NCBI GenBank assembly: GCA_951812895.1
Contig: OX638333.1
Span: 238,366 to 302,365, forward strand
DNA from: an uncultured Roseovarius sp.
GTDB taxonomy: Bacteria > Pseudomonadota > Alphaproteobacteria > Rhodobacterales > Rhodobacteraceae
Reading direction: 5' to 3'
DNA: 64,000 nt
Every line of letters starts with the position of its first letter. The stretch's first letter is position 1. Below the pieces are notes generated by a model. It was not told the origin of the DNA. It ran no database searches and saw nothing but the letters and a program-made list of their open reading frames with translations. The position numbers and the translations under genes are program-made. This document shows positions 25,525 to 35,364 of this stretch, piece after piece.

Positions 25525-27969
25525 TTGGCCAATGTCGCGAACTGGCAGGCATCAAAGGAAAGGGGCAATGATCCGATTTTCCATGGTCTGGCACCTGTAA
25601 CCGCTTTGCTTCTGGTCCAGATCGCGACACCACCTCAGGCCCAGGTCGAAGGCGAATGGGTGTGTAGTGGTGATGTCCCCCTCCGATTTGATCAATCGGG
25701 ACCGACGATTGTCGGCAGCTACACTGACGAAGACATCGTCGGCGGGCTTGAGGGTATTTTGCAGGATCACATTTTCAAAGGATATTATGCTGAAACCTCT
25801 GATGCACTTGATTGCGGTATACCGCGACGTGCCGGTGCTGTCTCAAGCCAGGCCTGGGGCAAATTCACCCTGACGTTCGATGCGGAATTTCATCGGTTTG
25901 ACGGGCATTACAGCTATTGTTTTGGCCCCGAAGAACATAGCTGGAACGGCGAGCGGATCGACCTCGATGACGAGGAATTGCTGCACACGACACAGGGCAG
26001 CGTCAGCTATCTCTATTGTTATGATGACAAGAAATGCCCATGCCAGCACGTCTATGTCGACATGGCCGAACATCCCCAATCAGGTCGGATCGAAGTGATC
26101 GGTCAGATCGGAAACGGACCACCGCACGTGTCTTTCGGTCTTAATCAGATTTTCGAGGATGGACGGAACGAACGGGTTACTTTTCAGTACAATGTTCCTG
26201 CGGGCTCGCCATTCGAGATGTCCCACCGATATGAAAGCAAAGGGGAAAAATTCGACCTCCATATCTGCGCCGGTTGGTACAGCGAAATCGGGACTGCAAA
26301 CACCGCCACCTTTGACATTAACATTTGGGGAAAGGAACCTGAACCCGAGCCGGAAAACGCTCCCGAGCAAGAGCAGCTGCCCCCCTTTACACTCGAATTT
26401 GTTTCTGCTGAACCCACTCAGGATATTGGGATTTACGGTCCGGTCGGTGATGTCAGCCTCTACCTGAACAACGCTGGCAGTAACCAGTATCGCATCCAGG
26501 TTGAGTTTCTCGACCCGCCCCCTGATGACATCGAACCGCTTGACATAAAAATTGCCGCCGTGTCCGGGGAAACCGGTTCTTCCGGCGCTACCATGACAGT
26601 GCGCACCTCCGATAGGGTAGCAACTGACTACCGGAACCTGAACCAACGCACATTTCTGACACCCGCTTTCGATATCTGCAGCATCGAATGGCCCGAGGGC
26701 GCCGATATGGTGCGGGCAACATCAGAAGACCACACAACAGAGGCCCGGCTCGATCCGGACCTTGCCGGAGACTGGTCCACGGCGTTAAGCGGCACACGCA
26801 CCGGTTCCGCAAACGAAGCGCTGCGACAACTGCGCTTTCTCGCCATGGGCAACAGCCAATACAAAGCGGTCTACCCCGGCATCAACATCGACGACAACGG
26901 CCTGTGGGGTCACCTGAGCGGACATAGCTTCACTGGTCACTGGGTCGATGACAGTGCTTTACCTCGATGTGTTGAACCGAGCCGCTTTTCAGGCTCTCCT
27001 TACTGGGCAAAAGTTGACCTGGACTTCAACGACTCCATGACCTCTTTCACCGGTTCGTGGACCACATGCGGTGATGGTGACGGGGGCACCTGGCACGGTG
27101 CAAAGATCGTTCCCGGCGAGTGTGGTGCAGATCGTCCATTCCTGCAGCGGATCTCAGGGCCGGGGGCGGACCTGTCGCTGAACATCATCGAGCGCGGCAC
27201 GGACCGCCCCCTGTATTCAGGCATCGGCACTCCGCACATGACCGATTTTTTCCTATTGCAGGTGGCGAACAACGAGGACCGTACAATTTACAACTTCGAT
27301 CTGGTCTTCGAGCGTAATATTTCCCAGTCCGAGTACGAACCCGGTGATCTTTCCCTCATATCAGCCGATGACCAGGCCCGATGCCAGCGCGCAACCGGGT
27401 CGTTGGGAACACGATATGTCGAATTTAACTGCGCAACCAATCTGCGGCCAGACGGCAACGTGCAACTCCGGCTGGAGAACCGGGTCAGGCTGGCCCCGGA
27501 CGGCGATGTCGCGTCATGTGTCTCCGGGGCTGAAACGCTCATTGGACGCCTGGAGTACGACGGATATGAGGAAAATGTTACGAACAATGACATTCGGCTA
27601 CAAACCGCTGCGAATGCGACGGCCTCGAACGAACTTGATTTGTCCGATCCTTACGAAGTGTCTTGTCTGGGAGGCTTGATCCAGCTTCAGAATGCGCCGA
27701 CCTGTTCGGAAACGGACGACTGGGATGGCGACGGTATCGCCAACCCGATCGACATCCACCCCAACCTCTATTCAAACGGGTTCGAATTTGCCGATGCGGC
27801 AGTTAAGGGACATATCATCGACCGCGCGGATCAAACGATCAGTATCACCGCTCTGGGTGAAGTCGTCCGCTTTTCCTCCTGCGGCGGGACGCAGGAGGCC
27901 ACGATCGACCTCTGGGGATGGGAGGTCGGAATGGCACCCGGATCGGCCTTCGAATCGGATTTGAAATAG
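25525..27969 (+). CDS. Large secreted beta-rich protein with duplicated domain
   Basis: An 814-codon frame encoding an exported protein of unknown function. A signal sequence lies at about residues 22-39 (APVTALLLVQIATPPQAQ). Two related domains, about residues 42-147 and 412-530, share G-x-W, FKGYY/FTGHW and F-D-G-x-x-x-x-C then W-N/H-G patterns. A Pro-Glu linker (EPEPEPENAPEQEQ) is near residue 270, and DDWDGDGIANPIDIHP near residue 730 is a thrombospondin-type calcium repeat. The start is doubtful: an ATG with AAGGAAAGGGGC before it (25568) opens a signal-like frame that stops at 25600, so the signal peptide seems frameshifted. Confidence 0.72.
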   Translation: MANVANWQASKERGNDPIFHGLAPVTALLLVQIATPPQAQVEGEWVCSGDVPLRFDQSGPTIVGSYTDEDIVGGLEGILQDHIFKGYYAETSDALDCGIPRRAGAVSSQAWGKFTLTFDAEFHRFDGHYSYCFGPEEHSWNGERIDLDDEELLHTTQGSVSYLYCYDDKKCPCQHVYVDMAEHPQSGRIEVIGQIGNGPPHVSFGLNQIFEDGRNERVTFQYNVPAGSPFEMSHRYESKGEKFDLHICAGWYSEIGTANTATFDINIWGKEPEPEPENAPEQEQLPPFTLEFVSAEPTQDIGIYGPVGDVSLYLNNAGSNQYRIQVEFLDPPPDDIEPLDIKIAAVSGETGSSGATMTVRTSDRVATDYRNLNQRTFLTPAFDICSIEWPEGADMVRATSEDHTTEARLDPDLAGDWSTALSGTRTGSANEALRQLRFLAMGNSQYKAVYPGINIDDNGLWGHLSGHSFTGHWVDDSALPRCVEPSRFSGSPYWAKVDLDFNDSMTSFTGSWTTCGDGDGGTWHGAKIVPGECGADRPFLQRISGPGADLSLNIIERGTDRPLYSGIGTPHMTDFFLLQVANNEDRTIYNFDLVFERNISQSEYEPGDLSLISADDQARCQRATGSLGTRYVEFNCATNLRPDGNVQLRLENRVRLAPDGDVASCVSGAETLIGRLEYDGYEENVTNNDIRLQTAANATASNELDLSDPYEVSCLGGLIQLQNAPTCSETDDWDGDGIANPIDIHPNLYSNGFEFADAAVKGHIIDRADQTISITALGEVVRFSSCGGTQEATIDLWGWEVGMAPGSAFESDLK

Positions 27970-27976
27970 GCCGCGC

Positions 27977-29269
27977 TCAATCCGCAAACGGGTCTGTGAC
28001 CAGAATCGTATCGTCCCGCTCAGGGCTGGTGGACAGCAGCGCCACCGGGCACTGGATCAGCTCTTCCACCCGGCGCACATATTTGATCGCATTGGCCGGT
28101 AGTTCGGCCCAGCTGCGTGCACCTTCGGTGCTCTCGCTCCAGCCCGGCATTTCCTCGTAGACCGGCACGCAACGCGCCTGTTCGTCAGCAGCAGTTGGCA
28201 GGTAATCCAGCCGCACACCGTCCAATTCGTAGGCGACACAGATCTTCAGCACCTCGAACCCGTCAAGCACATCCAGCTTGGTCAGTGAAATACCGTTCAC
28301 CCCGCTGGTGGCACAAGTCTGGCGTACCAGACAGGCATCAAACCAGCCACAGCGCCGCTTGCGCCCTGTAGTGGTGCCAAACTCATGGCCCCGCTCACCC
28401 AGGCGCTGACCATCTTCATCTTCCAGCTCGGTTGGGAACGGGCCTTCACCCACACGGGTGGTATAGGCTTTGACGATCCCCAGAACAAAATCAATTGCAC
28501 CGGGACCAACACCCGATCCGGTTGCCGCCTGCCCCGCAATCACGTTGGAGGATGTGACAAAGGGATAGGTTCCAAAATCAATGTCCAGCAGCGCGCCCTG
28601 CGCGCCTTCAAACAGGATCCGCTTACCCGCTTTGCGCTTTTCATTCAGCACCTTCCAGACCGGTGCGGCATATTGCAGGATCTCCGGTGCCACATCACGC
28701 AGCTTTGCCAGCAACGCATCGCGGTCCACCTCTGGCAGGCCCAAGCCCCGGCGCAGTGCGTCATGATGTGCCAGCGCCCGGTCCACCCGGGTTTCCAGCG
28801 TCGCCGTATCGGCAAGATCGGCCACGCGGATCGCACGACGACCTACTTTATCCTCATAGGCCGGGCCGATGCCGCGACCCGTGGTGCCAATCTTGGCCAC
28901 CGCATTCTGGTTTTCCCGGGCCAGATCCAGCTCGCTGTGAATTGGCAGGATCAGCGGCGTGTTCTCGGCGATCATCAGCGTCTCGGGCGTGATTTCCACA
29001 CCCTGCGCCCGAATCGTCTCGATTTCACCCACCAGATGCCATGGGTCCAGCACCACACCATTACCGATGACCGAAAGCTTACCGCCGCGCACCACACCTG
29101 ATGGCAGCGCGTGCAGTTTGAACACCTCACCGTCAATCACCAGTGTGTGCCCGGCATTATGGCCACCCTGGAACCGGGCGATCACATCCGCGCGCTCGCT
29201 CAGCCAGTCAACGATTTTGCCTTTACCCTCGTCACCCCACTGGGCGCCGACTACGACGACATTTGCCAC
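27977..29269 (-). CDS. purA: Adenylosuccinate synthetase
   Basis: PurA joins IMP and aspartate using GTP in the first committed step to AMP. The 430-residue length is normal. Motifs are [14 protein letters not shown] (P-loop with catalytic Asp and Lys), [57 protein letters not shown] and the C-terminal [12 protein letters not shown] chose a GTG start at 29267-29269 with AAAGGAACA before it. The longer frame to 29317 adds no homology. Confidence 0.96.
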   Translation of the reverse strand: MANVVVVGAQWGDEGKGKIVDWLSERADVIARFQGGHNAGHTLVIDGEVFKLHALPSGVVRGGKLSVIGNGVVLDPWHLVGEIETIRAQGVEITPETLMIAENTPLILPIHSELDLARENQNAVAKIGTTGRGIGPAYEDKVGRRAIRVADLADTATLETRVDRALAHHDALRRGLGLPEVDRDALLAKLRDVAPEILQYAAPVWKVLNEKRKAGKRILFEGAQGALLDIDFGTYPFVTSSNVIAGQAATGSGVGPGAIDFVLGIVKAYTTRVGEGPFPTELEDEDGQRLGERGHEFGTTTGRKRRCGWFDACLVRQTCATSGVNGISLTKLDVLDGFEVLKICVAYELDGVRLDYLPTAADEQARCVPVYEEMPGWSESTEGARSWAELPANAIKYVRRVEELIQCPVALLSTSPERDDTILVTDPFAD

Positions 29270-29386
29270 GGCTGTTCCTTTCGGCACTGGTTCAAACCCG
29301 CGCCCGTATAACGGCACGCGCGCGTCAGCGAAACACCAAAATCGTGACCCGCAGCGCCAACCGAGCCCCCGATGCCCGACAGATTT

Positions 29387-32242
29387 CTATTCCGTCACCA
29401 TATGACGCGTCTCGTCGGCATCGAATTCAACATCGCCGCTGCTGCTCCATCTGCTCATCATCAGACTGGCGCTGCCGTCGCCGAACATGGTGTTTACCTT
29501 CGGGGCGACCAGATTGTCCCGATTGTGTTTGAGCGCCATTGCAAGCGCATAATGGGATTGAATGTTGTCTTGATAGGCCCGCGTAAACCGATCATATGCG
29601 CGACGATAAGCCTCATCACAGGTTGCTCCTTCCAACAGCGCGATATCGATCTCGATATCGCAGCGCACCAGAAGATCCGCCTCGTCCTGATTGAACAGCT
29701 TACCGCTCGCATCGGGCAGCTGGAACACATCACTATACCCGAAAAAGGCCAAGGCCCCCCGCTCCACCAATCGCGCCCCAAGTGCTGAGGCACGCACCTT
29801 CCCGCAATTGCAGGCAAACAGATGGAAAATCTTTCCAGCCACCTCTTCGTCGGTCAGGGAATTGGCGTTCAGCACGGTTTCCAGAACGCCATCATTCTTG
29901 TCGATCTTGTACCAGCCCAATAATTCCTGCGGCATACCATGCCCATTGGCCGAGACCAGACCATTGGTCAGCTTTTTCAGGTCTGCAAAGACCTTGTCGC
30001 GTTTGACCGCCCGACCGATGATCTTTGTCGTGCGGTCCTTGAATTTCCCTGAATTCACCACCGGATACAGCATCCGAGAGCGCGCGTCGTGACCGGCAAG
30101 GGTGGCCTTGTCCATCTCCACCGCCGCATCCATCAGCAAAATGCGCGACATAATGTTGTTATAGCCCGCCATATGCCGGAACTTGTCATTTATCCCCGCA
30201 TAACCACCGTCATCTCCAGTCACGATACGGGTGCTGTCCTGCATCGATGCATCGGTATAGCGCATCACGCCCCCGGACACGGCTCCGCCCGCCCGGTCGT
30301 GCAATTCCGCATTGACCAGGGTCACAACCATCGAAAGCCCCGCTACCAGCAGGGCACCGGCCAGGATAAAGCTTTGGCTTTCCATGTGCTGCATGTCCTG
30401 CGCAAACGGATTTCGGTAGTTCTGCAGCACATTTGCCAGCGTGCGCATGGATGTTTCCGCCACATTCTTGCTGGGGATGCTTTCCAGCCGCAGGGTAAAG
30501 GCGCTGGTATCGGGACAGGCCACTTCGATCCACCAGCGCCCCGGCATCGGGTCCAGCATGACGACCGCCTGAGGAAATCCGTCTTCGGTCATAATGAATG
30601 TGTTTTCGGTATCAGCCTCGGCGCCATGGGCGGTGCCCTGCGGATCATAAAGATAAACCTGCGCGCCTTTTGGGAATTTCAGTGAGTTAACACCTTCATC
30701 GGCAATGATACTCATGTAGAAACCCGGACACCCGCTGGCCACATCAAAGGACTTTTCAGCCTGCAGCATCTCACCGGTGCCATGGGCAGCATCATCCTGA
30801 GTCACAGCAAACTGTACGAAATGATGCCCGTTCATCCCGTTGCACCACAGCGCACGGATACGCGGCTGAAACCATGCGCTTCCATATTTCGGCCTCAAAG
30901 CGCAGTTGTGGTCCGACACATCCTCAACCGTTCCCACCAGCGGCCAGAATGCCAACAAGGCCTCATCAGAGGTTTTTACTGCCCCAAAAGCACAATCATG
31001 CATCTCTGCCTTGCTCAATGCCCGCGACCACAGCCCGACATTCGAAATTGTGGCGTATCTTCTGAGGTCTTGGTCGTGATAATCGAACCGCGGACATCCG
31101 TGGGCAGGGCCAGGGATCATCGACCCGTCAGGCTCACCTCCCACATAGAAATCTGCAAGCGACATATTCAATGCCTCAGCGTCACTCCGGACCTGATCAT
31201 AGAGACAGGTGCCATCCACATAGAGACGAATACGCTTGCCCTCACGCGTGGCCCAGACGCTATAGCTCTGGCCATACAGGAAATCCTGCTTGGGGGTTGC
31301 AGCCTTCATAACCTTGCCGTCAGAGGTCGGAACAGTCAGCTCCAACGTTGAATTCACGTCGATATCCAGTGACCAGGCGCCTCTGACAAGGTCGTTCCAG
31401 GCATTTTTCTTTTTGCAGCCGATCAGCAGCGTTGGATATTGGAAGGCACTGACCTGTGCCATGATCGTAAAGTCACTGTTGGGGTCCATTTTGTAATCAG
31501 CGCGCCCCGCCGCAAGTTCCTGACCATTCTGATTGCAGAAAACCCGGTGGCTTTCCTTCGGGCCGATATATGTCACCGGCCATGTGGGATGCATCACCGT
31601 CCTGCGGTGTCGGCGCTCGGTCGGTTTCGGCGCGGTGAAATCATAATGTGCCAGAATCGCTGCGCCACCGGCGGCTTTCATGGCCTGCTGCAAGGTCGCT
31701 TTACCATCCATGATGGCTCCGGACCTCATCTTTCCATGGCCCCAGACCAGTATCCAATATAGTCCGCACTCAAATTCGCTTAGAAACTCGTTGGTCGGTA
31801 AATTGTCGGGCACGTTACGTACAAGCCCGCCGATCTGCAGCGTCATATCGCGATAAGCGCTCAGCGCATCGCTGATCGACGATGCCTTTTTGCTTGAAAC
31901 CCGTTTTCCGCCATTGACAGTGATCCAGGCCCGGCGGCTGTCAAAACCGCAGACCACGGTCATCTGCTCGGTAGGTGACCCGGAAACGAAGGCTGTGACT
32001 TCGTGATAACCTGCTTCCGATACGAAGCTTATGTTGAAGCTGCCTGCACCCGCTCCATCGGCGAGCCGAAGGAATGTTAAACAAAGCGGCCCTTTCTGCA
32101 AGATCTGAAACTGACCGGTCTGATCTGTCGGGATCGAAATTCGTATTGCAATCGTAAATGCATCCCCCACAACAGGCATCCACGCGCTGTCCTCAATTTC
32201 TACAAACCCACCTTTGCCGATTTCAATATGGCCGCCGGACAT
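29387..32242 (-). CDS. LamG-LamG-TM-caspase-fold (CHAT/C14-like) protein
   Basis: A 950-residue multidomain protein with no signal peptide. It has two concanavalin/LamG-like domains (about residues 10-205 and 250-445; the second has VWATREGKRIRLYVDGTCLYD), a beta-sandwich of prepeptidase type (about 475-590, MPGRWWIEVACP), and one transmembrane helix (about 625-643). The C-terminal domain resembles the caspase-hemoglobinase fold. There GHG (His768) and LFACNCG (Cys811, in the position of the caspase QACRG Cys) form a candidate His-Cys dyad, followed by LVERGALAFFGYSD. The ATG at 32242 follows GAGGGGGACATC. It stands alone next to purA. A membrane-bound protease is the best guess, but partner and target are unknown. 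Confidence 0.7.
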   Translation of the reverse strand: MSGGHIEIGKGGFVEIEDSAWMPVVGDAFTIAIRISIPTDQTGQFQILQKGPLCLTFLRLADGAGAGSFNISFVSEAGYHEVTAFVSGSPTEQMTVVCGFDSRRAWITVNGGKRVSSKKASSISDALSAYRDMTLQIGGLVRNVPDNLPTNEFLSEFECGLYWILVWGHGKMRSGAIMDGKATLQQAMKAAGGAAILAHYDFTAPKPTERRHRRTVMHPTWPVTYIGPKESHRVFCNQNGQELAAGRADYKMDPNSDFTIMAQVSAFQYPTLLIGCKKKNAWNDLVRGAWSLDIDVNSTLELTVPTSDGKVMKAATPKQDFLYGQSYSVWATREGKRIRLYVDGTCLYDQVRSDAEALNMSLADFYVGGEPDGSMIPGPAHGCPRFDYHDQDLRRYATISNVGLWSRALSKAEMHDCAFGAVKTSDEALLAFWPLVGTVEDVSDHNCALRPKYGSAWFQPRIRALWCNGMNGHHFVQFAVTQDDAAHGTGEMLQAEKSFDVASGCPGFYMSIIADEGVNSLKFPKGAQVYLYDPQGTAHGAEADTENTFIMTEDGFPQAVVMLDPMPGRWWIEVACPDTSAFTLRLESIPSKNVAETSMRTLANVLQNYRNPFAQDMQHMESQSFILAGALLVAGLSMVVTLVNAELHDRAGGAVSGGVMRYTDASMQDSTRIVTGDDGGYAGINDKFRHMAGYNNIMSRILLMDAAVEMDKATLAGHDARSRMLYPVVNSGKFKDRTTKIIGRAVKRDKVFADLKKLTNGLVSANGHGMPQELLGWYKIDKNDGVLETVLNANSLTDEEVAGKIFHLFACNCGKVRASALGARLVERGALAFFGYSDVFQLPDASGKLFNQDEADLLVRCDIEIDIALLEGATCDEAYRRAYDRFTRAYQDNIQSHYALAMALKHNRDNLVAPKVNTMFGDGSASLMMSRWSSSGDVEFDADETRHMVTE

Positions 32243-32556
32243 GATGTCCCCCTCTTTGTGCCCTGATCGCATATGACCTGATCAGGCTGATGTGAGGTAG
32301 TCTACCCAAACGGATTTGAAACCAGCGCGACACCGCGCAATTGGACATTGCTGACGGAACAACATCCAGCCCCTCGTTTTCGGAGGATACCCGATAATCC
32401 ATCCCGTTGAAAACTCACTCTACAATTCAACTATTTGGCGTTTTGCGGCCCCGGGCCCGACCGCTTGCCGTTACAGAATGGAAAAGCTTTCGCCTGACCA
32501 CTGGACAGCGCGCCCCGATTGCGCGATTCTCGGGCGTAATTCGTTGAGGGGCGGAA
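32243..32556. other. Divergent promoter region without a gene
   Basis: This is the space between the divergent LamG-caspase gene and DUF6524 gene. I see no conserved ORF, repeat or clear terminator. A minus-strand frame entering from 33054 is the antisense of the DUF6524 gene. Confidence 0.6.
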
Positions 32557-32955
32557 ATGACGGGATTTATTCTGCGCTGGATCGTGGCCTTTGGCCTGCT
32601 GGCAGCGACGTTCAATCCAACCGAATGGAACTACGCCCATTGGGTGCAGCAGAATTTTTCTGATGAGGCCCCGATGGCCCTGTTGATCGGGCTGTTGCTG
32701 TTTGTCGGTTATATCATCTACCTGCGCGCCACCCTGCGCTCGATCGGCGGGTTCGGCATGCTTATGGTGCTGGCGATTGTCGGCGCGCTGCTCTGGGTGC
32801 TCTATGATTACGAGCTTCTGACCCTCACCGACACATCCCAGGTGGTGTGGCTTGGTCTTATGGCGCTGTCTCTTGTGCTTGGCATCGGTCTCAGCTGGAG
32901 CCACGTGCGGCGCAGCCTCTCGGGGCAGTCGGATGTGGATGATCTGGACGAGTAG
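32557..32955 (+). CDS. DUF6524-family membrane protein
   Basis: A 132-residue integral membrane protein with four hydrophobic segments (about residues 5-18, 40-57, 64-82 and 92-110). It begins MTGFILRWIVAFGLLAATFNP, followed by TEWNYAHW, the family pattern as I recall it, and ends in an acidic tail. GGGGCGGAA precedes the ATG. Function unknown. Confidence 0.75.
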   Translation: MTGFILRWIVAFGLLAATFNPTEWNYAHWVQQNFSDEAPMALLIGLLLFVGYIIYLRATLRSIGGFGMLMVLAIVGALLWVLYDYELLTLTDTSQVVWLGLMALSLVLGIGLSWSHVRRSLSGQSDVDDLDE

Positions 32956-33016
32956 TAGTTGCCACGGCTGCGGTTCCAAATTTGTTACTGACCACGTCAC
33001 TTCAATTTGGCGCTGA

Positions 33017-33183
33017 GCCGCGCATCGCATGACCGCGGGATGGCGACCCAACACCGGTTCAGCAGCGTTTTATGCGAGCCACATACATGTAAGACCAGTT
33101 CAGAACGCCATGCTTCACCAAATCGCCAGCCCCGGGAGCGGTCAGGCGATGCGCAGCTGCCATTGGCCGCTGTTTCGCGCAGG
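33017..33183. repeat. Dispersed intergenic repeat, copy 2 (167 bp)
   Basis: This is the shorter partner of 24840-25051, lacking its internal 45 nt. Both copies follow a small membrane-protein gene, and in both the same frame translates to a similar peptide (DRGMATQ, then TCK.SS, SP.RQP and PLAAVSR). The rest of 32956-33472, leading up to kptA, shows no gene. Confidence 0.75.
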
Positions 33184-33472
33184 GGCGTTGTTCAAAAGAG
33201 ATCAAGCAGCCCAGTGATACAGTTCGGATCGCCGCCTCTAATGGCTGGATACCCAATAACAGTCCGCTATTCGCGGGCATTTTCATCACATTCAAAGGCT
33301 GACTAATGGCGAAACCCGTTTAGGCTTTGCCCTGTCTCCCTGACCTGCTAAATCCGCACTCACCGATCAAAGAGGATGCCGATGTTTTTGAGTCTCTGAG
33401 CCCCTATCACACCCACCCCCGTCCATACCGGCGCCGGGGTGCATTTGAATGCTCAGAGAAATGGATTAAACA

Positions 33473-34015
33473 ATGGACAAATCCCTCAAGAAAATCAGTA
33501 AATTCCTCAGCTACGCCCTGCGTCACAATCCGGCTGCAGCGGGCATCACCCTTGATGCGCGAGGTTGGACAGAAATTACCGCCTTGATTGCCGCCTCCGA
33601 CGGGCGGCTTACCCATGACCTGATCGAACAGGTCGTGGCCGGCAATGACAAACAGCGCTTTGCCATCTCCGACGACGGCCTCAGAATCCGCGCCAATCAG
33701 GGGCATTCCGTGACCGTTGACCTTGGTCTGGAACCAGTCGAACCTCCCGAATGGTTGTATCACGGCACAGCGGTCAAATCGCTCGATGGTATCCGCGCTG
33801 ATGGCCTAGTTCCCGGAACGCGCCAGCATGTACATCTCTCCGGCGACCCCGACACCGCCAACCGCGTGGGGCAACGACACGGCAAGCCGGTCGTCCTCAG
33901 GATACCCGCCAAAGACCTGCACCAGCACGGTCATGCCTTCTACCGCGCCGCAAACGGCGTCTGGCTGACCGATGCCCTGCCAGCAGAGGCGTTGGTATTT
34001 CCCGACCCCGACTGA
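33473..34015 (+). CDS. kptA: RNA 2'-phosphotransferase KptA (Tpt1)
   Basis: KptA removes an internal RNA 2'-phosphate in an NAD-dependent reaction that passes through ADP-ribosylation. The 180-residue protein carries the family motifs [29 protein letters not shown] and VWLTD with the conserved Arg-His-Arg-Arg-type residues of the family (RHNP Arg and His, QGHS His). Bacteria lack tRNA-splicing ligases needing it, so its substrate is unknown. It is convergent with the Cys-rich gene, 3 bp apart. Confidence 0.93.
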   Translation: MDKSLKKISKFLSYALRHNPAAAGITLDARGWTEITALIAASDGRLTHDLIEQVVAGNDKQRFAISDDGLRIRANQGHSVTVDLGLEPVEPPEWLYHGTAVKSLDGIRADGLVPGTRQHVHLSGDPDTANRVGQRHGKPVVLRIPAKDLHQHGHAFYRAANGVWLTDALPAEALVFPDPD

Positions 34016-34018
34016 GTT

Positions 34019-34612
34019 TCAGCCACAGTACAGACAGTTCGAATAGCTGTTACAGTCAAAGCTGGTCACATCATAGCAACCACAGTCACAGTGATTGAGA
34101 TAAGGAAACCCCGGCGGGCAACAGTACTGGCCGACATTGTTACAGAAATGGGTAATACAGTCGTAATACCCGGCCCCGTAAATGCTCGCACAATCCCCGC
34201 ATGACGCTTCGGCCCTATGCGGCAACCCAACCGCAGCTGCCGCTGCAACCCCGGCATATTTCGCCACCAGCCCGATCATCTTTCGCCGGGTGACCACAGG
34301 GGACTGCCGATCTTTCCGTGGGACAGGCAGAACGCCGTGCGCGCCCAATCTGACAAGCTCACCCTTCTCTCTGCGATACATGGCCGAGGCATGCCGTAGG
34401 CTGAACACCCCGATATGCGCAAGTGTCAACAGGCTGAGAGCAAGCGCTGCCAAGGCCACCCAAAACGCAACGGATCCGAAATTGGCAACCAACGCCAGGC
34501 CGGCCAGTAGCCATGCCGCGAGTGCCCAGCGAAAGGCCGATCGCATGCAATACGTGCAGCGTCCGAATAGTGCTATGTGTTTTTTAACCAGTAAATCGAT
34601 AATCCGGTACAT
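34019..34612 (-). CDS. DUF3624-like membrane segment fused to Tat-type leader and 12-Cys domain
   Basis: An unusual 197-residue protein. The N-terminus resembles DUF3624 (LFGRCTYCMRSAFRWALAAW, then a second hydrophobic segment LAALALSLLTLAHIG). A twin-Arg sequence, TRRKMIGLVAKYAGVAAAAA, follows near residue 110 and resembles a Tat signal. The last 60 residues carry 12 cysteines in a close pattern with many Tyr, Asn and Gly but no Trp. Twelve cysteines and a Tat leader recall the methylamine dehydrogenase light chain, but the lack of Trp rules out its TTQ cofactor. It might be a disulfide-rich exported domain. A perfect dyad lies 36 bp upstream. Confidence 0.6.
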   Translation of the reverse strand: MYRIIDLLVKKHIALFGRCTYCMRSAFRWALAAWLLAGLALVANFGSVAFWVALAALALSLLTLAHIGVFSLRHASAMYRREKGELVRLGAHGVLPVPRKDRQSPVVTRRKMIGLVAKYAGVAAAAAVGLPHRAEASCGDCASIYGAGYYDCITHFCNNVGQYCCPPGFPYLNHCDCGCYDVTSFDCNSYSNCLYCG

Positions 34613-34647
34613 GACGTTCCTCCGTCTGTTGTTCCGAATGCCCCATC

Positions 34648-34665
34648 TTACCGCAAATGCGGTAA
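34648..34665. promoter_or_regulatory. 8-2-8 dyad operator upstream of the Cys-rich gene
   Basis: TTACCGCA and TGCGGTAA form a perfect inverted repeat around AA. It is 36 bp upstream of the minus-strand ATG at 34610-34612, in the right place for a repressor or activator of that gene. The binding factor is unknown. The remainder of 34613-34917 up to secG shows no gene. Confidence 0.55.
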
Positions 34666-34917
34666 TTCCCCAAATTCACCCACTGTCAGATGAATCCCGG
34701 CGCTCGTCATGATGCCAAAACGGCTTCGCTGACCCTGTTCGTTAACGGCACTCGCTGCACTGCGGGGGTGCACGGGTTGTGTACGGATATCACCCGCCTG
34801 TTTTGGCGGCGGGCGCAAATTATGACCACACCGTGCGTTGCGCCTGTTTTGCCGGGTTGCGGGCGGCGCAGGAATTGCATAGATACCCCCTGATCCATAC
34901 ACGAGACAGGCCGACCC

Positions 34918-35283
34918 ATGCAGAACGTCATCCTCTTGATCCACCTTCTTTTGACACTGGCTTTGATCGGTGTCGTGCTGATGCAACGCTCCGAAGGTGG
35001 CGGGCTCGGCATGGGTGGCGGCGGTGGCGGCGCGGTCGCAGGGCGCTCTGCGGGTACCGCTCTGGGCAAGGTGACGTGGATCCTCGGATTTGGCCTGTTT
35101 GCCACCTCCATTGCCCTGACAATTCTGGCGGCTGCCGAATCCGGTTCCGGCTCTGTGCTTGACCGGATCACCGACGCTCCGGTGCCCGCAGCGGCGACAG
35201 AATCGGCCCTGCCCGGTGCAGAGGACGGCCTTTTGCCCCCTGCCGAAGGGGACGATGCGCCGCTCACACCAACAGCGGACTAA
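34918..35283 (+). CDS. secG: Preprotein translocase subunit SecG
   Basis: SecG is an inner-membrane subunit that speeds SecYEG translocation. The 121-residue protein has two transmembrane segments (about residues 3-20 and 58-78) around the conserved loop LMQRSEGGGLGMGGGGGG. The Ala/Pro/Glu-rich C-terminal tail from about residue 85 is typical of alphaproteobacteria. It precedes pyrG. Confidence 0.94.
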   Translation: MQNVILLIHLLLTLALIGVVLMQRSEGGGLGMGGGGGGAVAGRSAGTALGKVTWILGFGLFATSIALTILAAAESGSGSVLDRITDAPVPAAATESALPGAEDGLLPPAEGDDAPLTPTAD

Positions 35284-35364
35284 CTACAACCGGTTGATAT
35301 CCGGCAACAGACTGCAACAGCATCTTGCGGTTGGGTTGCGCTTTGTGCGCGAATCCATTATATC

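Noticed and set aside
32431-33054. Minus-strand ORF of 207 codons
   Set aside because: It is the complement of the DUF6524 gene and part of the dispersed repeat, rich in Gln, His and Arg without motifs.
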